Assembly: GCF_000617925.1 (NCBI RefSeq)
Contig: NZ_BAMT01000003.1
Location: 124,001-188,000, forward strand
Source: Methylobacillus glycogenes JCM 2850
GTDB lineage: Bacteria > Pseudomonadota > Gammaproteobacteria > Burkholderiales > Methylophilaceae
DNA: 64,000 nt
Reading direction: 5' to 3'
A program made the position numbers and the translations under genes. Position 1 is the first letter of the stretch, and each line of letters begins with the position of its first letter. Of this stretch, positions 23,068 through 32,178 are shown piece after piece. The notes beneath the pieces are model-generated. The model made no database searches. It was not told the origin of the DNA and was given only the letters and a program-made list of their open reading frames with translations.

Positions 23068-23101
23068 AAAAAGGGAGAAAACTTCGGTTTTCTCCCTTTT
23101 T
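23068..23101 (+). terminator. Rho-independent terminator of the tRNA cluster
   Basis: AAAAAGGGAGAAAA pairs with TTTTCTCCCTTTTT around a CTTCGG (UUCG-type) loop, ending in a T run. Confidence 0.92.
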
Positions 23102-23208
23102 GTTTATCTGCGCGGTGATCTTACATAGCGCAGTCTGGTTTGCTCAAGCAGCGCGTCATGGCATGCAGTCAGCATGTGAATATTCCACAGCCAACCCGCT
23201 TCTAACCT

Positions 23209-23376
23209 TTATATATTCTGTGCGCGAAACTGCGCGTGGGCTGAGAAGGCACTTGCGCCCAGTTCTATCTCTGCGCTGGATATCCCTGTTTTGCGTGCCA
23301 CATCCTGCCAGCTATCCACCGCCTGCATGACTTCTTCTATTATCTTTGCGCCTTGGCTCTCATAATAACGATGAAT
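23209..23376 (-). pseudogene. C-terminal remnant resembling a HipA-family kinase toxin
   Basis: On the minus strand an open frame of about 53 codons reads AKIIEEVMQAVDSWQDVARK, then TGISSAEIELGASAF, and ends QFRAQNI at TAA 23209-23211. The pattern (IIxEV-xAV-xW-xVA-x2-GIS-x-EI-x3-ASAF) resembles the last helices of HipA-like serine/threonine kinase toxins. Upstream codons degenerate exactly at the inverted repeat beginning at 23376, and no start codon or kinase core is present. It looks like the tail of a deleted gene. The family assignment is from memory and unverified. Confidence 0.4.
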
Positions 23377-23408
23377 TGCACGATAACAACAGTAGTGTTA
23401 TCGTGCAA
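23376..23408. promoter_or_regulatory. 13-bp perfect inverted repeat, likely autoregulatory operator
   Basis: TTGCACGATAACA (23376-23388), a 7-base spacer, then the exact reverse complement TGTTATCGTGCAA (23396-23408). It ends 16 bases before the ATG of the winged-helix gene at 23425. A partial half-site (ATAACGATGAA) lies just upstream at 23364-23375. The position and symmetry are those of a dimeric repressor site, most simply bound by the adjacent winged-helix protein. Confidence 0.65.
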
Positions 23409-23424
23409 ATATATTGTTATTTAA

Positions 23425-24429
23425 ATGTCGAAGATGGCCACTAACCTGCTAATTCAACGTGTTCTAGATTATCTCCACACCACCATAGGCATTCCCCCCA
23501 CGGGGTGCCGGGCGGAGGAAGTGCGTGATTTACTCTATTATCTGCGCGATGCCTTCGAGTTTTGGAGATTGGATATTTATGGAGCGCCTGTGTTGTTGGC
23601 GCTTGACCAATATCACCATACGCCTGGAACGTTGAGCGACTTACGAATCAGGCTGGGGAAAATACGAGAGCTCACTGCATTGCCCGTCATCTATGCTGTC
23701 GAGGCGCTGACCTCCTATGAGCGCAAGCGGCTGATTGAGCAGAAGGTAGCCTTTGTCGTACCCGGCAATCAACTTTATCTACCCGACTTGGGGCTGGATT
23801 TGCGCGAGTATTTTCGTCAACGCCCCCGAATTAATGCCGAAAAGCTAAGCCCTTCGGCCCAGGCCATTCTCATCACAATTTTGTTGCGACCAACATGGAC
23901 ACATGAATGGCATCCGGCAGAAACCGCACAACGGCTTGGCTATACGCCAATGACGCTTTCACGTGCGATGCGCGAGCTGGCTGCCACCGGACTGGTAAAT
24001 ACACAGAAGCAAGGCCGGGTGCAAGTATTGGAAATACCGGGCCAGCCCAGGGAAATTTGGCATCAGGCTTTGCAGCGCTTGCGCAGTCCTGTTCAGCGTG
24101 TCGCCTGGACCAATGGGCCAATTGCGGGAAGCCCCAGCACACGGCTGGCCGGGCTGACAGCGCTTGCCAGTCTATCCATGTTGAACGATCCCCGGGTGCC
24201 TGTGCAGGCTATCAGCCTTAGCGTATGGAACGCCTTGAATTCGGCGGTGGATGTGTTGCCTGAAGCGCAGATTGGCGCATATGAATGGCAATTATGGAGT
24301 TATGCACCTGCACTACTTCCAGGTAGTGATACTGTAGATCCACTTTCGCTGATCCTGAGCTTGCGGGACAATTCTGACGAGCGCGTACAAAGTGCGCTGG
24401 ATGAACTGGAAGCGCAATTGCCATGGTAA
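23425..24429 (+). CDS. Winged-helix protein, putative antitoxin/repressor of an AbiE-like pair
   Basis: 334 residues. The N-terminal ~140 residues are of an unrecognised fold. A winged helix-turn-helix follows at about 147-205: LSPSAQAILITILL, then AETAQRLGYTPMTLSRAMRE as the HTH, then LAATGLVNTQKQGRVQVLEIPG as the wing. The C-terminal ~125 residues (TRLAGLTALASLSML...) are not recognised. The ATG at 23425 is close behind an inverted repeat. The stop overlaps the start of the nucleotidyltransferase by 7 bases (ATGGTAA), implying coupled translation. By analogy with AbiEi-AbiEii, I infer that it represses the operon and neutralises or controls the partner; no direct homology to AbiEi is claimed. 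Confidence 0.6.
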   Translation: MSKMATNLLIQRVLDYLHTTIGIPPTGCRAEEVRDLLYYLRDAFEFWRLDIYGAPVLLALDQYHHTPGTLSDLRIRLGKIRELTALPVIYAVEALTSYERKRLIEQKVAFVVPGNQLYLPDLGLDLREYFRQRPRINAEKLSPSAQAILITILLRPTWTHEWHPAETAQRLGYTPMTLSRAMRELAATGLVNTQKQGRVQVLEIPGQPREIWHQALQRLRSPVQRVAWTNGPIAGSPSTRLAGLTALASLSMLNDPRVPVQAISLSVWNALNSAVDVLPEAQIGAYEWQLWSYAPALLPGSDTVDPLSLILSLRDNSDERVQSALDELEAQLPW

Positions 24430-25202
24430 AAGGACTGGATGTATTCCGGGAATGGTTTGCAGCGTATGCCGATCAGTATGTGCTCATCGGTGGAACAGCT
24501 GCCAGCTTGACCATGGAAGAAAATGCACTCGAATTCCGGGCCACCAAGGATCTGGATATCGTGCTGCATGTAGAGGCCTTGACCCCCGCTTTTGGCCAGA
24601 CTTTCTGGGCGTTCATCGAAGCTGGGGCTTATGAAGTTAGGCAGGTCAGTGGGACAGGGAAGCCAGCATTTTATCGATTTCAGAAGCCAGCTGATCAGCG
24701 TTTTCCGGTAATGCTTGAATTATTTGCTAGAGCACCGGATGCTCTGCGTCCCATTGCGAGCGGACACCTGACACCAATTCCTTTCGAGGATGCGGTATCC
24801 AGTCTTTCAGCCATTCTGCTTAATGATATTTATTATGCCTTCATCATGGATGGAGCTAAGAACACAGATGGCTTATCTTGGGTGAGGGCGGACAGACTGA
24901 TCCCGCTCAAGGCCGTTGCCTGGCTGGAGATGACGGATAGAAAGCAGCAAGGCGAGCATATTGATGCCAAGAGTATCCGCAAACACGTCAACGATATTTT
25001 ACGTTTGTCACAGCTGTTCACCGCAGCTACCAGCATTCCCTTGGCAGATTCAATTAAAGAGGACATGCGCAGGTTTCTGCGGGTGGTGGCAGCAGACATT
25101 AGCATTGACCCTCAAGCCTTGAACCTGGGGTCGGTTTTCCTCAATGAAATACTTGAGCGGATTGCACACGCCTATGGTTTAGAGGGCACCGCTGCTTCAT
25201 AA
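24423..25202 (+). CDS. AbiEii-like nucleotidyltransferase, putative toxin
   Basis: 259 residues. VLIGGTAASL at about 20-29 and ATKDLDIVL at about 39-47 give the GG(T)A...D-x-D nucleotide- and metal-binding pattern of the minimal nucleotidyltransferase fold, in the arrangement used by AbiEii/AbiGii (GGTA-xxL...D-I-D-F). A later segment, DRLIPLKAVAWLEMTDRK, corresponds in position to the conserved Lys helix of that family. No signal peptide, so cytosolic. In characterised AbiEii-type toxins this fold transfers nucleotides to tRNA or other targets; the target here is unknown. It follows the winged-helix gene with a 7-base overlap and is closed by a terminator. Confidence 0.65.
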   Translation: MVKGLDVFREWFAAYADQYVLIGGTAASLTMEENALEFRATKDLDIVLHVEALTPAFGQTFWAFIEAGAYEVRQVSGTGKPAFYRFQKPADQRFPVMLELFARAPDALRPIASGHLTPIPFEDAVSSLSAILLNDIYYAFIMDGAKNTDGLSWVRADRLIPLKAVAWLEMTDRKQQGEHIDAKSIRKHVNDILRLSQLFTAATSIPLADSIKEDMRRFLRVVAADISIDPQALNLGSVFLNEILERIAHAYGLEGTAAS

Positions 25203-25231
25203 ACGGCATCCTCTCCAGCAATATAAACAAT

Positions 25232-25258
25232 AAGCGCCGGTGTCTGCCGGCGCTTTTA
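25232..25258. terminator. Terminator between convergent operons
   Basis: AAGCGCCGG / CCGGCGCTT stem with a TGTCTG loop, then TTTTA on plus. It ends the winged-helix/nucleotidyltransferase operon and may also act on the minus-strand TonB receptor at 25283. Confidence 0.8.
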
Positions 25259-25282
25259 TGTGGGTCTAAGAACTGCTGCTGA

Positions 25283-27744
25283 CTACAGATCGTAGCTCAA
25301 GCTGGTGTAGTAAAACGCCCCCTGTGCCCCTTCAGGCGAGGTAATGCTGTACTTGGGCACGCCGTACAACTGCGTGCCTTTGAGCTTGTCCGGATGCGTA
25401 TCAAACAGATTGATGGCACCTATGGATAAGCGCAGCTTGTTGTTGAATTTATACGAGGCATCCAGATCCGTCACCCACTGTGGGCTAAAGGTCTGATCCA
25501 GCGCGGCATTGGTGGCGTTACGCGCTGTCCATTCGCCATAGCGACGCTGGGCAATATTTACGCTCCAATTGCCGTAGACCCAGTTGGCGGCCAGCACCAG
25601 CTTGTTTTCCGGCGTGCCATCCTCTATCAGCCCCTGCGTGGCGCGGCCGACGATTTGTGAGCCGCGAATATTGCCCACATCGCGCAGCTTGGTGATGTCG
25701 GTTGAGATCTTGCTGAAGCCGCCCGTGAAGTTGATGCGGCCGTAGCGTTCCAGCTCCCATAGGTATTGCCCGGTCAGCTCGAAACCGCGTGTGCGGGTAT
25801 CGGCAACATTGGTATAGAAAGCTGCGCTCCTGATACCGCTATATTGCGTGCCTGCAAACACCGGGGCGACCAGGTTCTCAGCCAGTTGATCAGAGAGCGT
25901 GACACGGTCGTCGATGTCGATCTGGAACACATCCAGTGTTACCGAGCCGCGTTCTATCGGTTTCCAGACAAAGCCCAGTGACAAGTTGAGTGATTTCTCT
26001 GGCTTGAGTGCCTTGCCACCGAGCAAGGCGGCTTCTGGACTATCTGCGCGCAGGGTACGTTGTGGCACTTCTACCCAATTACCGCTGCCAGTGGGGCGTT
26101 CCACCACTTGCACGCTGAATGAGGAAAAGCCACTTTGCACCAGCGAGGGTGCACGGTAACCAGTGCTGGCGGTGGCGCGGGTGGCAAAGGTTGGGGTGGC
26201 CTCAAAGCGCAGCGAGAGCTTGCCGTTGGTGGCATTGCCCACATCGGAATAGTCCTCGGTACGGATGGCAGCACCGCCGCTGAGTTTCTCGGTGAAATGG
26301 GTTTCGGCATCAAGGAAGGCAGCCAGCACGCGTCTATCCAGTGAGGCTGCATCTACATTGGTGATGCCGGAGTAATAACCCGGCAGCGGGCGCCCGGTGA
26401 CCGGGTCAGTCGTGAAGTATAAAGGCCCGTTTTGCCAGCCTGCGGGCTCACCCTCGGTGAGTTTGTAGTTTTCCTTGCGCCAGGCGATGCCCGCAGACAG
26501 GGTCACGGGTTTGTAGAACACGCCCTTGGCGAAATCCCTGGTCCAGTCCAGCGTCAGGTTGGTCTGGTCAAACGCACGCTTGCCGGTATAGATAGTGGAA
26601 GGGCTGGCTGCACCGTAACTGGGGTTGATCGCGTTCAGGTCTGTGGATTTGACGATGTTCTTGCCATAGCTCAATGCCAGGTCAAATTTTCCCCAATCAT
26701 CGGCATCGAAGCGCAGGCCGCCAGTTCCGGAGTAGTCTTCCAGGCCATAACGCGTGATAGGCACACGGCCATCCGGGTAGCGCGCAAATGCTGTACTGCC
26801 AAAGGTGTTATACAAAGCGGTGGGCGGGTCAAAGAAGCTTTCCGCATCGGTGGTCTTGTGGCCATAGCTGGCAAAGCCATAGGCGCTCAGGCTGGAGGTA
26901 ATGCCAAACTCAGAGTTGGCAAAGAAGTTGTATTGATCCGAGACATTGCCGGAACCCCAGCGCCAGGTGCGGTTGGGGTTGTTTTGTTCCAATGGTGTGT
27001 TGATGCTGGTAGAGCCACGATAGAACAAGCGATTGTCCGGATTGGTATCGCTGGCAGGGTCCTGGCTGCCTGCATCAAAGCTCAGGGTGAGGAAACCATC
27101 ATTGGGCAAGCTGAAACCTTTCCAGCCACTGAGCTTGCGCTGCAGGCCATCGCCCTTGTCATAGCCACCAAAGCGGTAGCCTATATTGCCGCCATCTTCA
27201 GCTTGTTTCAGCACAATATTGATCACCCCGGCAATCGCGTCTGAGCCATATTGCGCAGCCGCACCATCACGCAGGATTTCCACACGCTGAATCGCGGTGA
27301 GCGGAATCAGGCTCAAATCCACTGCAGCCGCACCTCGACCATTGACCAGGCCCTGGCGTGTGACATTGGCGCTGGTATGCCTGCGCTTGCCGTTGATCAG
27401 CACCAGCACCTGGTCAGAGGCCAGACCGCGCAGGGATGCACCCTGGGCGATGGAGCCAGCAAATGCCCCTTGTGGGGATTGCGGATAGCTGAAGGAGGGC
27501 GAGAGTGCGGTCAATGCGCCGGATAAATCCTGGGCGCCCGTGTTGAGTAATTGCTCGCTGGACAGCACATCCACCGGGGCTGAGCTTTCAAGCGCGGTGA
27601 TGTCACTGCGGTTGGTGCCTATGATGACCACGGCATCCAGATTCTCGCCCGAGGCTTTAGGTGTTTCCTCAGCCAAACCGGGAGCGACAAGGAAATGCAA
27701 GCCAGGCTGATGGCCAGCTGCAAAGGTGTACGTTGGAAATTCAA
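25283..27744 (-). CDS. TonB-dependent outer-membrane receptor (one frameshift in the signal peptide)
   Basis: About 820 residues. A TonB box-like segment (LDAVVIIGTNR) precedes a plug domain (SSEQLLNTGAQDLSGAL... to LRDGAAAQYGSDAIAGVINIVLK) and a C-terminal beta-barrel ending in Leu (FYYTSLSYDL). The long frame opens at 27700 without a proper signal peptide. The other frame from a TTG at 27744, behind AAAAGGGG, gives NFQRTPLQLAISLACIS. Adding one base in the GG run near 27678 joins them as SLSLPGLAEETPKA. The ligand is unknown. Its position next to sulfur-related genes suggests an organic sulfur or other low-abundance ligand, but iron-siderophore uptake is equally compatible. Confidence 0.82.
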
Positions 27745-28053
27745 ATTGGTCCCCTTTTATATTTTTGAATTGTTTTGCTGTTGCGCGCAGCGTGCAGGGT
27801 GGACCCTTGGTGACACTGCTGAGCTATGCAATCAGCAATCTGCATACCAAAACCCCAATGATTGGGCTGGAAAGAGGAGGTGTTTTTATCTGTATGATTT
27901 TTAATGAAGTTTTAAGTGTTTTTGAAACGGTAGACACAGAAAAATACTGCTGAAAAGTTGCGCTGCGGTCACTTGGGCTGTGTCAGATGAAACATGGCTG
28001 ATGCCTGATGGACAGGCAGGTAAAGGGAGGTGGTTTGTTGCGGTGCCTAGACG
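27745..28053. other. Intergenic region between the two TonB receptors
   Basis: About 310 bases with no gene recognised. It should contain the promoter of the minus-strand receptor that ends at 25283, but I cannot pick a clear hexamer pair. Confidence 0.4.
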
Positions 28054-28089
28054 AAAAAAAGCCACAAACTGCCAGAGGCAGCTGTGGCT
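28054..28089 (-). terminator. Rho-independent terminator of the second TonB receptor
   Basis: On the minus strand, AGCCACAgCTGCC pairs with GGCAGttTGTGGCT around TCT, followed by seven T. It lies 22 bases past the receptor stop. Confidence 0.85.
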
Positions 28090-28111
28090 GTGTGCTTGCA
28101 GCGTTTGAGGT

Positions 28112-30406
28112 TTAGAACCGTACGGTCAGGTTAAGACCAGCAAAGCGCGGGTTACCATAAGTCACCACGTATTGCCCAAGTGCCTGTGCACCATTCGGGC
28201 GACCATGTACCTGATACTTGCGGTCAGTGAAGTTATTGACGAAAGCGGTCAGGCTGATCTTGTCATTGCTGTTTACCCAGGTCAGTCTGGCGTTACCTAT
28301 GGTGTAAGCATCCTGGCTCAAAGTGTCTTCAGATTGGCGGTCAGCCAGGAAGTATTCCTTGCTGCGGTAGCTGAAGTCACCCGCGGCAATCAGCTTGGTG
28401 CCGTTGATGAACGGTAAAGTATAGTCAGCACCCAGGGCCACTACATGCTTGGGTGAGCGGACAAAACTATTGCCGCTGTAATCACCTGTTACTGCACCAG
28501 TGTTTGGGTTAACGTTCTTGAAGTTCTTGTACTCGGTATCAAGATAGGACAAAGCCGCACGCAAGTGCAGACGTTCTGTCGCCTGAGCTTCCAGTTCCAG
28601 TTCAAGACCCTTGGCTTCACCCTTGGCACCATTGGTGAGCGCGGTAGTCAGGACGCCGTTGTTGACGGTCAGCAGGTTGACCTGGATATCCTTGTAGTCA
28701 TAGTAGAAGGCGTTGGCATTGGCCGTCAGACGGTTGTTGAACCAATTGGATTTAACACCAACTTCATAGGAATCAAGCTTTTCCGGATCTACCGTGGTCA
28801 GGCCAGATAAGCCACCTGACAAACCAGTGTTGAAGCCACCTGAGCGGAAGCCCTTGGCATAGCGGAAGAACACCAGCGCGTTTTCGCTGATCTTGTATTC
28901 CGGTGTCAGGTCCCAAGTCCAGGCTTCCCAGGTTTTGTCGCGGCTGCTGGAGCCATTGTTGTCAGCGCCTGCCAGCGGTACTAATACACCACCACTATTC
29001 ACGCGTTGTGCCAGGTTAAGATCAATATCTTTCTTTTCCTGCGTCCAGCGTAAGCCACCACCCAGGGTAAATTGCTCAGTAAAGTCGTATTTGACGTTAC
29101 CAAAGGCAGCAATACTTTCGGTCTCATGATTGAAGTTCAGGTCACGATAAACCACGTTGGTTGCCCCGGTTTGATTGCTGGTGCCGTTGGCCAGCAGGCC
29201 AGGCAGTTTGGTGCGCAGGGCAGAGCTATCCAGGGTTTCCTTGAAGTAATGCGTACCCAGCAACCAGCGCAGCTTGTCTTCCTGCGGGGATGCCAGGCGG
29301 AACTCCTGCGAGTATTGACGGTAGCGATTGTCGCTGTCGGTACGGCCATTGGACTCATAAGGCGTGTAATCGGCATCAGTGAAGTTCTGATTGCGTATGT
29401 AGTCATAGGCGGTGATCGAGGTCAGCTTATAGCCGGACAAGTCCCAGTTGAAGGTCAGCGATGTACCTTCATGCTCCAGCTTGTAGTCTTCATCAACGTT
29501 GAGTGCCAAGCTGCGGCCACGTGGGCGGGTGTAACCGCTATAAGTGCCGATAGGCAGGGAGCCATTGCTACCATCACCCTTGAATTCACGCGCGTGCACC
29601 TTCAGCAACGCATCGAGGTTAGGGGTCAGCTGGGCTAGCAATTGCAGACGGATAGCCTTTTTGTTGACGTCACCATAGCTATTGCCAGTGGTCAGGTTCT
29701 TGCCAAAACCATCGCGCTCTTCAGAGTAAACCGAGACACGGCCAGCCAGGCGTTCGTCAAGGATCGCACCACCAACAGCACCAGTGACAATACGCTCGCT
29801 TTTTTCACCTATGCCTACAGTGGCATAGGCTTCGGTATCAAAAGTCGGCTTCTTGGAAATGATGTTGACCGCACCAGCCGTGGTGTTCTTGCCGTATAAA
29901 GTCCCTTGTGGGCCACGCAGGATTTCAATACGCTCCAGGTCAAATAAGGGGCCACCGCCCGCGATAGGCGCGCTGAGGAAGACGTCATCGGCATAGATAC
30001 CAACAGGGTAGACGGTAGCCGCACCAGTATCACCAGTGCCCAGGCCGCGAATATACCAACGTGGACGGCCATCACCATCCGGGTTTTTGGCGGCAGCGTT
30101 GGGGACAAAGGTGGTGATATCACCAATGGCACGTACGCCGTCAGCGGTAATGGTTTGCGTGTTGACCACAGAAACTGCCACTGCGGCTTTCTGTGCGTTT
30201 TCCACGCGGCGCTGGGCGGTCACGGTCACAGCCTTAAGCGCGACTGGGTCTTTTACTGAAGCATCTTTTTCGCTGCTTTTTTCATTGCTGGCATTGGCGC
30301 TGACTTCGTCAGCGGCGAATGCGATTTGGCTGATGCCGGCCAGCGCAAATGCCAGCCAGATGCCTTTTAATTGGTGACGCGGTTGCTGCATCTTCCCCTG
30401 TTTCAT
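28112..30406 (-). CDS. TonB-dependent outer-membrane receptor
   Basis: 764 residues, intact. A signal peptide (GIWLAFALAGISQIAFA) is followed by a charged linker and the TonB box-like ALKAVTVTAQRR. The plug has RWYIRGLGTGD and LERIEILRGPQGTLYGKNTTAGAVNIISKK, and the 22-strand barrel ends in Phe (LNLTVRF). The plug is of the 'catecholate/polysaccharide-type' class, used by many bacteria for siderophores, vitamin B12 and organic sulfur compounds. Located directly downstream of an amidohydrolase gene and ahead of SfnB/SsuD-like genes, so an organosulfur ligand is plausible but unproven. Receptors of this kind are often induced under sulfate or iron starvation. Confidence 0.88.
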   Translation of the reverse strand: MKQGKMQQPRHQLKGIWLAFALAGISQIAFAADEVSANASNEKSSEKDASVKDPVALKAVTVTAQRRVENAQKAAVAVSVVNTQTITADGVRAIGDITTFVPNAAAKNPDGDGRPRWYIRGLGTGDTGAATVYPVGIYADDVFLSAPIAGGGPLFDLERIEILRGPQGTLYGKNTTAGAVNIISKKPTFDTEAYATVGIGEKSERIVTGAVGGAILDERLAGRVSVYSEERDGFGKNLTTGNSYGDVNKKAIRLQLLAQLTPNLDALLKVHAREFKGDGSNGSLPIGTYSGYTRPRGRSLALNVDEDYKLEHEGTSLTFNWDLSGYKLTSITAYDYIRNQNFTDADYTPYESNGRTDSDNRYRQYSQEFRLASPQEDKLRWLLGTHYFKETLDSSALRTKLPGLLANGTSNQTGATNVVYRDLNFNHETESIAAFGNVKYDFTEQFTLGGGLRWTQEKKDIDLNLAQRVNSGGVLVPLAGADNNGSSSRDKTWEAWTWDLTPEYKISENALVFFRYAKGFRSGGFNTGLSGGLSGLTTVDPEKLDSYEVGVKSNWFNNRLTANANAFYYDYKDIQVNLLTVNNGVLTTALTNGAKGEAKGLELELEAQATERLHLRAALSYLDTEYKNFKNVNPNTGAVTGDYSGNSFVRSPKHVVALGADYTLPFINGTKLIAAGDFSYRSKEYFLADRQSEDTLSQDAYTIGNARLTWVNSNDKISLTAFVNNFTDRKYQVHGRPNGAQALGQYVVTYGNPRFAGLNLTVRF

Positions 30407-30807
30407 TATTGCCTCTCTGATTAAATAGTTTGAAGCGCATGGCCCGGCAGCTTGTTATGTATGAGCCATATGCAAGCGCTGCAAGATGCCATGCCTGATC
30501 AGGGGAATAGCACTTAGTATGCCAAGCGCTGGGGCAGGATTTTGGACGCAATGCTATAGGTTAAGTTATTGATTTTTAATAAAATAAATCATGGCGTGGC
30601 TAAGGGTTAGCCAGGCGCTGAATTGATGTGCTGACAGACTGCTGACTAAACAGCAGCCTGCTGAGTGGCGCACAACAGTCGGTGTTTGTAGCTCAGCAGT
30701 AGCGGGAATATGGCTAGGGATGCGCGGATAATACTGCGCGGATAATCCAGCGCTTGATACAGGTAACAAGGCCTGCAAAGCGCCTTGTTACCTGTGGGCT
30801 CAAAGCG
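30407..30807. other. Intergenic region with hairpin and short tandem repeat
   Basis: About 400 bases, no gene recognised. It holds a tandem pair TGCGCGGATAAT (30721-30732 and 30735-30746) and a 13-bp hairpin CAGGTAACAAGGC/GCCTTGTTACCTG (30760-30794). The hairpin lies just past the amidohydrolase stop and may be its terminator although it lacks a T run. The promoter of the TonB receptor should lie near its 30406 start. Confidence 0.5.
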
Positions 30808-32136
30808 CTAGTCTTTGCGTGTTTCTTTATACACCTTGCCACCTTTCATCACCCACTGCACCTGTTCCAGCGTGCGGATATTGCTCAAGGGGTTCTGGCT
30901 GACGGCAATGATGTCGGCATAGTGCCCAGGCTCCAGGCTGCCTATGCTGTCTTCAGCGCCCAGCCATTTCGCCGGGGTGAGGGTGGCCGCCTGTATCGCT
31001 TGCAGTGGTGTCAGGCCAGCTTCCACCAAAAAGCGGAACTCAATGGCATTGGTGCCATGCGGTGTGATGGGGGCGTCGGTGCCAAACAGCACAGGCACGC
31101 CAGCCTTGATGGCGCGGGCGATATTCTGCTTGTGCAGGCTGGCGGTCTGCTCCAGAGTCTTGAGGGTGGCGGCATTGGCCCCTGCTGTTACGGCATGCTC
31201 GCGCGCCAGGCTGTCAATCGCCAGGGTAGGCGTGATATGCACCTGATATTGCTTCAGCAGCTTGAGGCCTTCGTCATCCAGCAGTGAGGCGTGCTCTATG
31301 CTGTCTGCCCCCAGCTTGGCGGCCAGGCGTATACCATCGGCACCATGTGCATGCACGGCTACTTTCTTGCCGTATCTATGCGCGGTGCTGATCACAGCTT
31401 GTAATTCCTGCTCGCTGAACTGCGTCACGCGGGGGTCGGTGCCACTCATAAATCCGCCGGTAATGCAGACCTTGATAAAGTCAGCGCCATACTTAAATTG
31501 CTGCCTGACCTTCTGCTCAAAAGCCTCAGCTCCATTGGCAACGCCAGGGCCGTCCTTGTCATCTTCAGGGGCCGTGCCCTGGCCCGAGCAATGGCCGCCA
31601 GTGGTGGTGAGTAGGCTGCCCGCGTCATAGATACGCGGGCCCACAATATCGCCATCATTGATGGCATCACGTAGCGCAATACCAGTGAAGGCGCGGCCGC
31701 CCATGGTGCGTAGTGCAGTAAACCCCGCCTCCAGCGTTGTCTTGGCCTGCTTGGCCCCGGTCAGTGCGCCCCGCGCTGTACCTACGCGCGGGCCGTAGCC
31801 ACCCAGATGCACATGGGAATCTATCAAGCCAGGCAGCAGCGTGCTGTCACCCAGGTCGATAATGCGGGCCTGGGCGGGGATAGCCAGCTTGCTGCCTACG
31901 GACTTGATTTTTTCACCTTCAATCAGGATCACCGCCTGATCAATCAGCTTGCCGGATTTGACATCCAGCAGATGCGCAGCCTTGACCGCAGTCAGCGCTT
32001 CAGGCGCGGCTGCGGGCGCAGATGTCGGGGCGTTGGCTGCAGTGGCCAGATTGGCGGGCAGCAATACACTGGCCTGTAGCAACAGGCTGGCACTGAAGAT
32101 GCCCAGTCGTGAACGCAGGGGGGAGGAGGGGAACAT
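30808..32136 (-). CDS. Exported amidohydrolase (imidazolonepropionase-like)
   Basis: 442 residues. A signal peptide of about 34 residues ends ANLATAANA, so the protein is periplasmic or secreted. Metal-site motifs appear in order: LIDSHVHL (HxH), the Lys in DFIKVC, VHAHG (His), SIEHA (His), and FGTDAP (Asp). This is the binuclear metallo-hydrolase set shared by imidazolonepropionase-like dipeptidases and lactonases. The substrate is unknown, and cleavage of a peptide or amide from imported nutrients fits its position between two uptake receptors and flavin monooxygenases. Complete frame. Confidence 0.82.
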   Translation of the reverse strand: MFPSSPLRSRLGIFSASLLLQASVLLPANLATAANAPTSAPAAAPEALTAVKAAHLLDVKSGKLIDQAVILIEGEKIKSVGSKLAIPAQARIIDLGDSTLLPGLIDSHVHLGGYGPRVGTARGALTGAKQAKTTLEAGFTALRTMGGRAFTGIALRDAINDGDIVGPRIYDAGSLLTTTGGHCSGQGTAPEDDKDGPGVANGAEAFEQKVRQQFKYGADFIKVCITGGFMSGTDPRVTQFSEQELQAVISTAHRYGKKVAVHAHGADGIRLAAKLGADSIEHASLLDDEGLKLLKQYQVHITPTLAIDSLAREHAVTAGANAATLKTLEQTASLHKQNIARAIKAGVPVLFGTDAPITPHGTNAIEFRFLVEAGLTPLQAIQAATLTPAKWLGAEDSIGSLEPGHYADIIAVSQNPLSNIRTLEQVQWVMKGGKVYKETRKD

Positions 32137-32178
32137 AGGCTAGTCTTTCCTTGTTGTTATTAAGCTCTGGCTTTTGTT

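Noticed and set aside
23389..23395. CRISPR-like repeat around the 23376 inverted repeat
   Set aside because: It is one hairpin, not a regular array of repeats and spacers.
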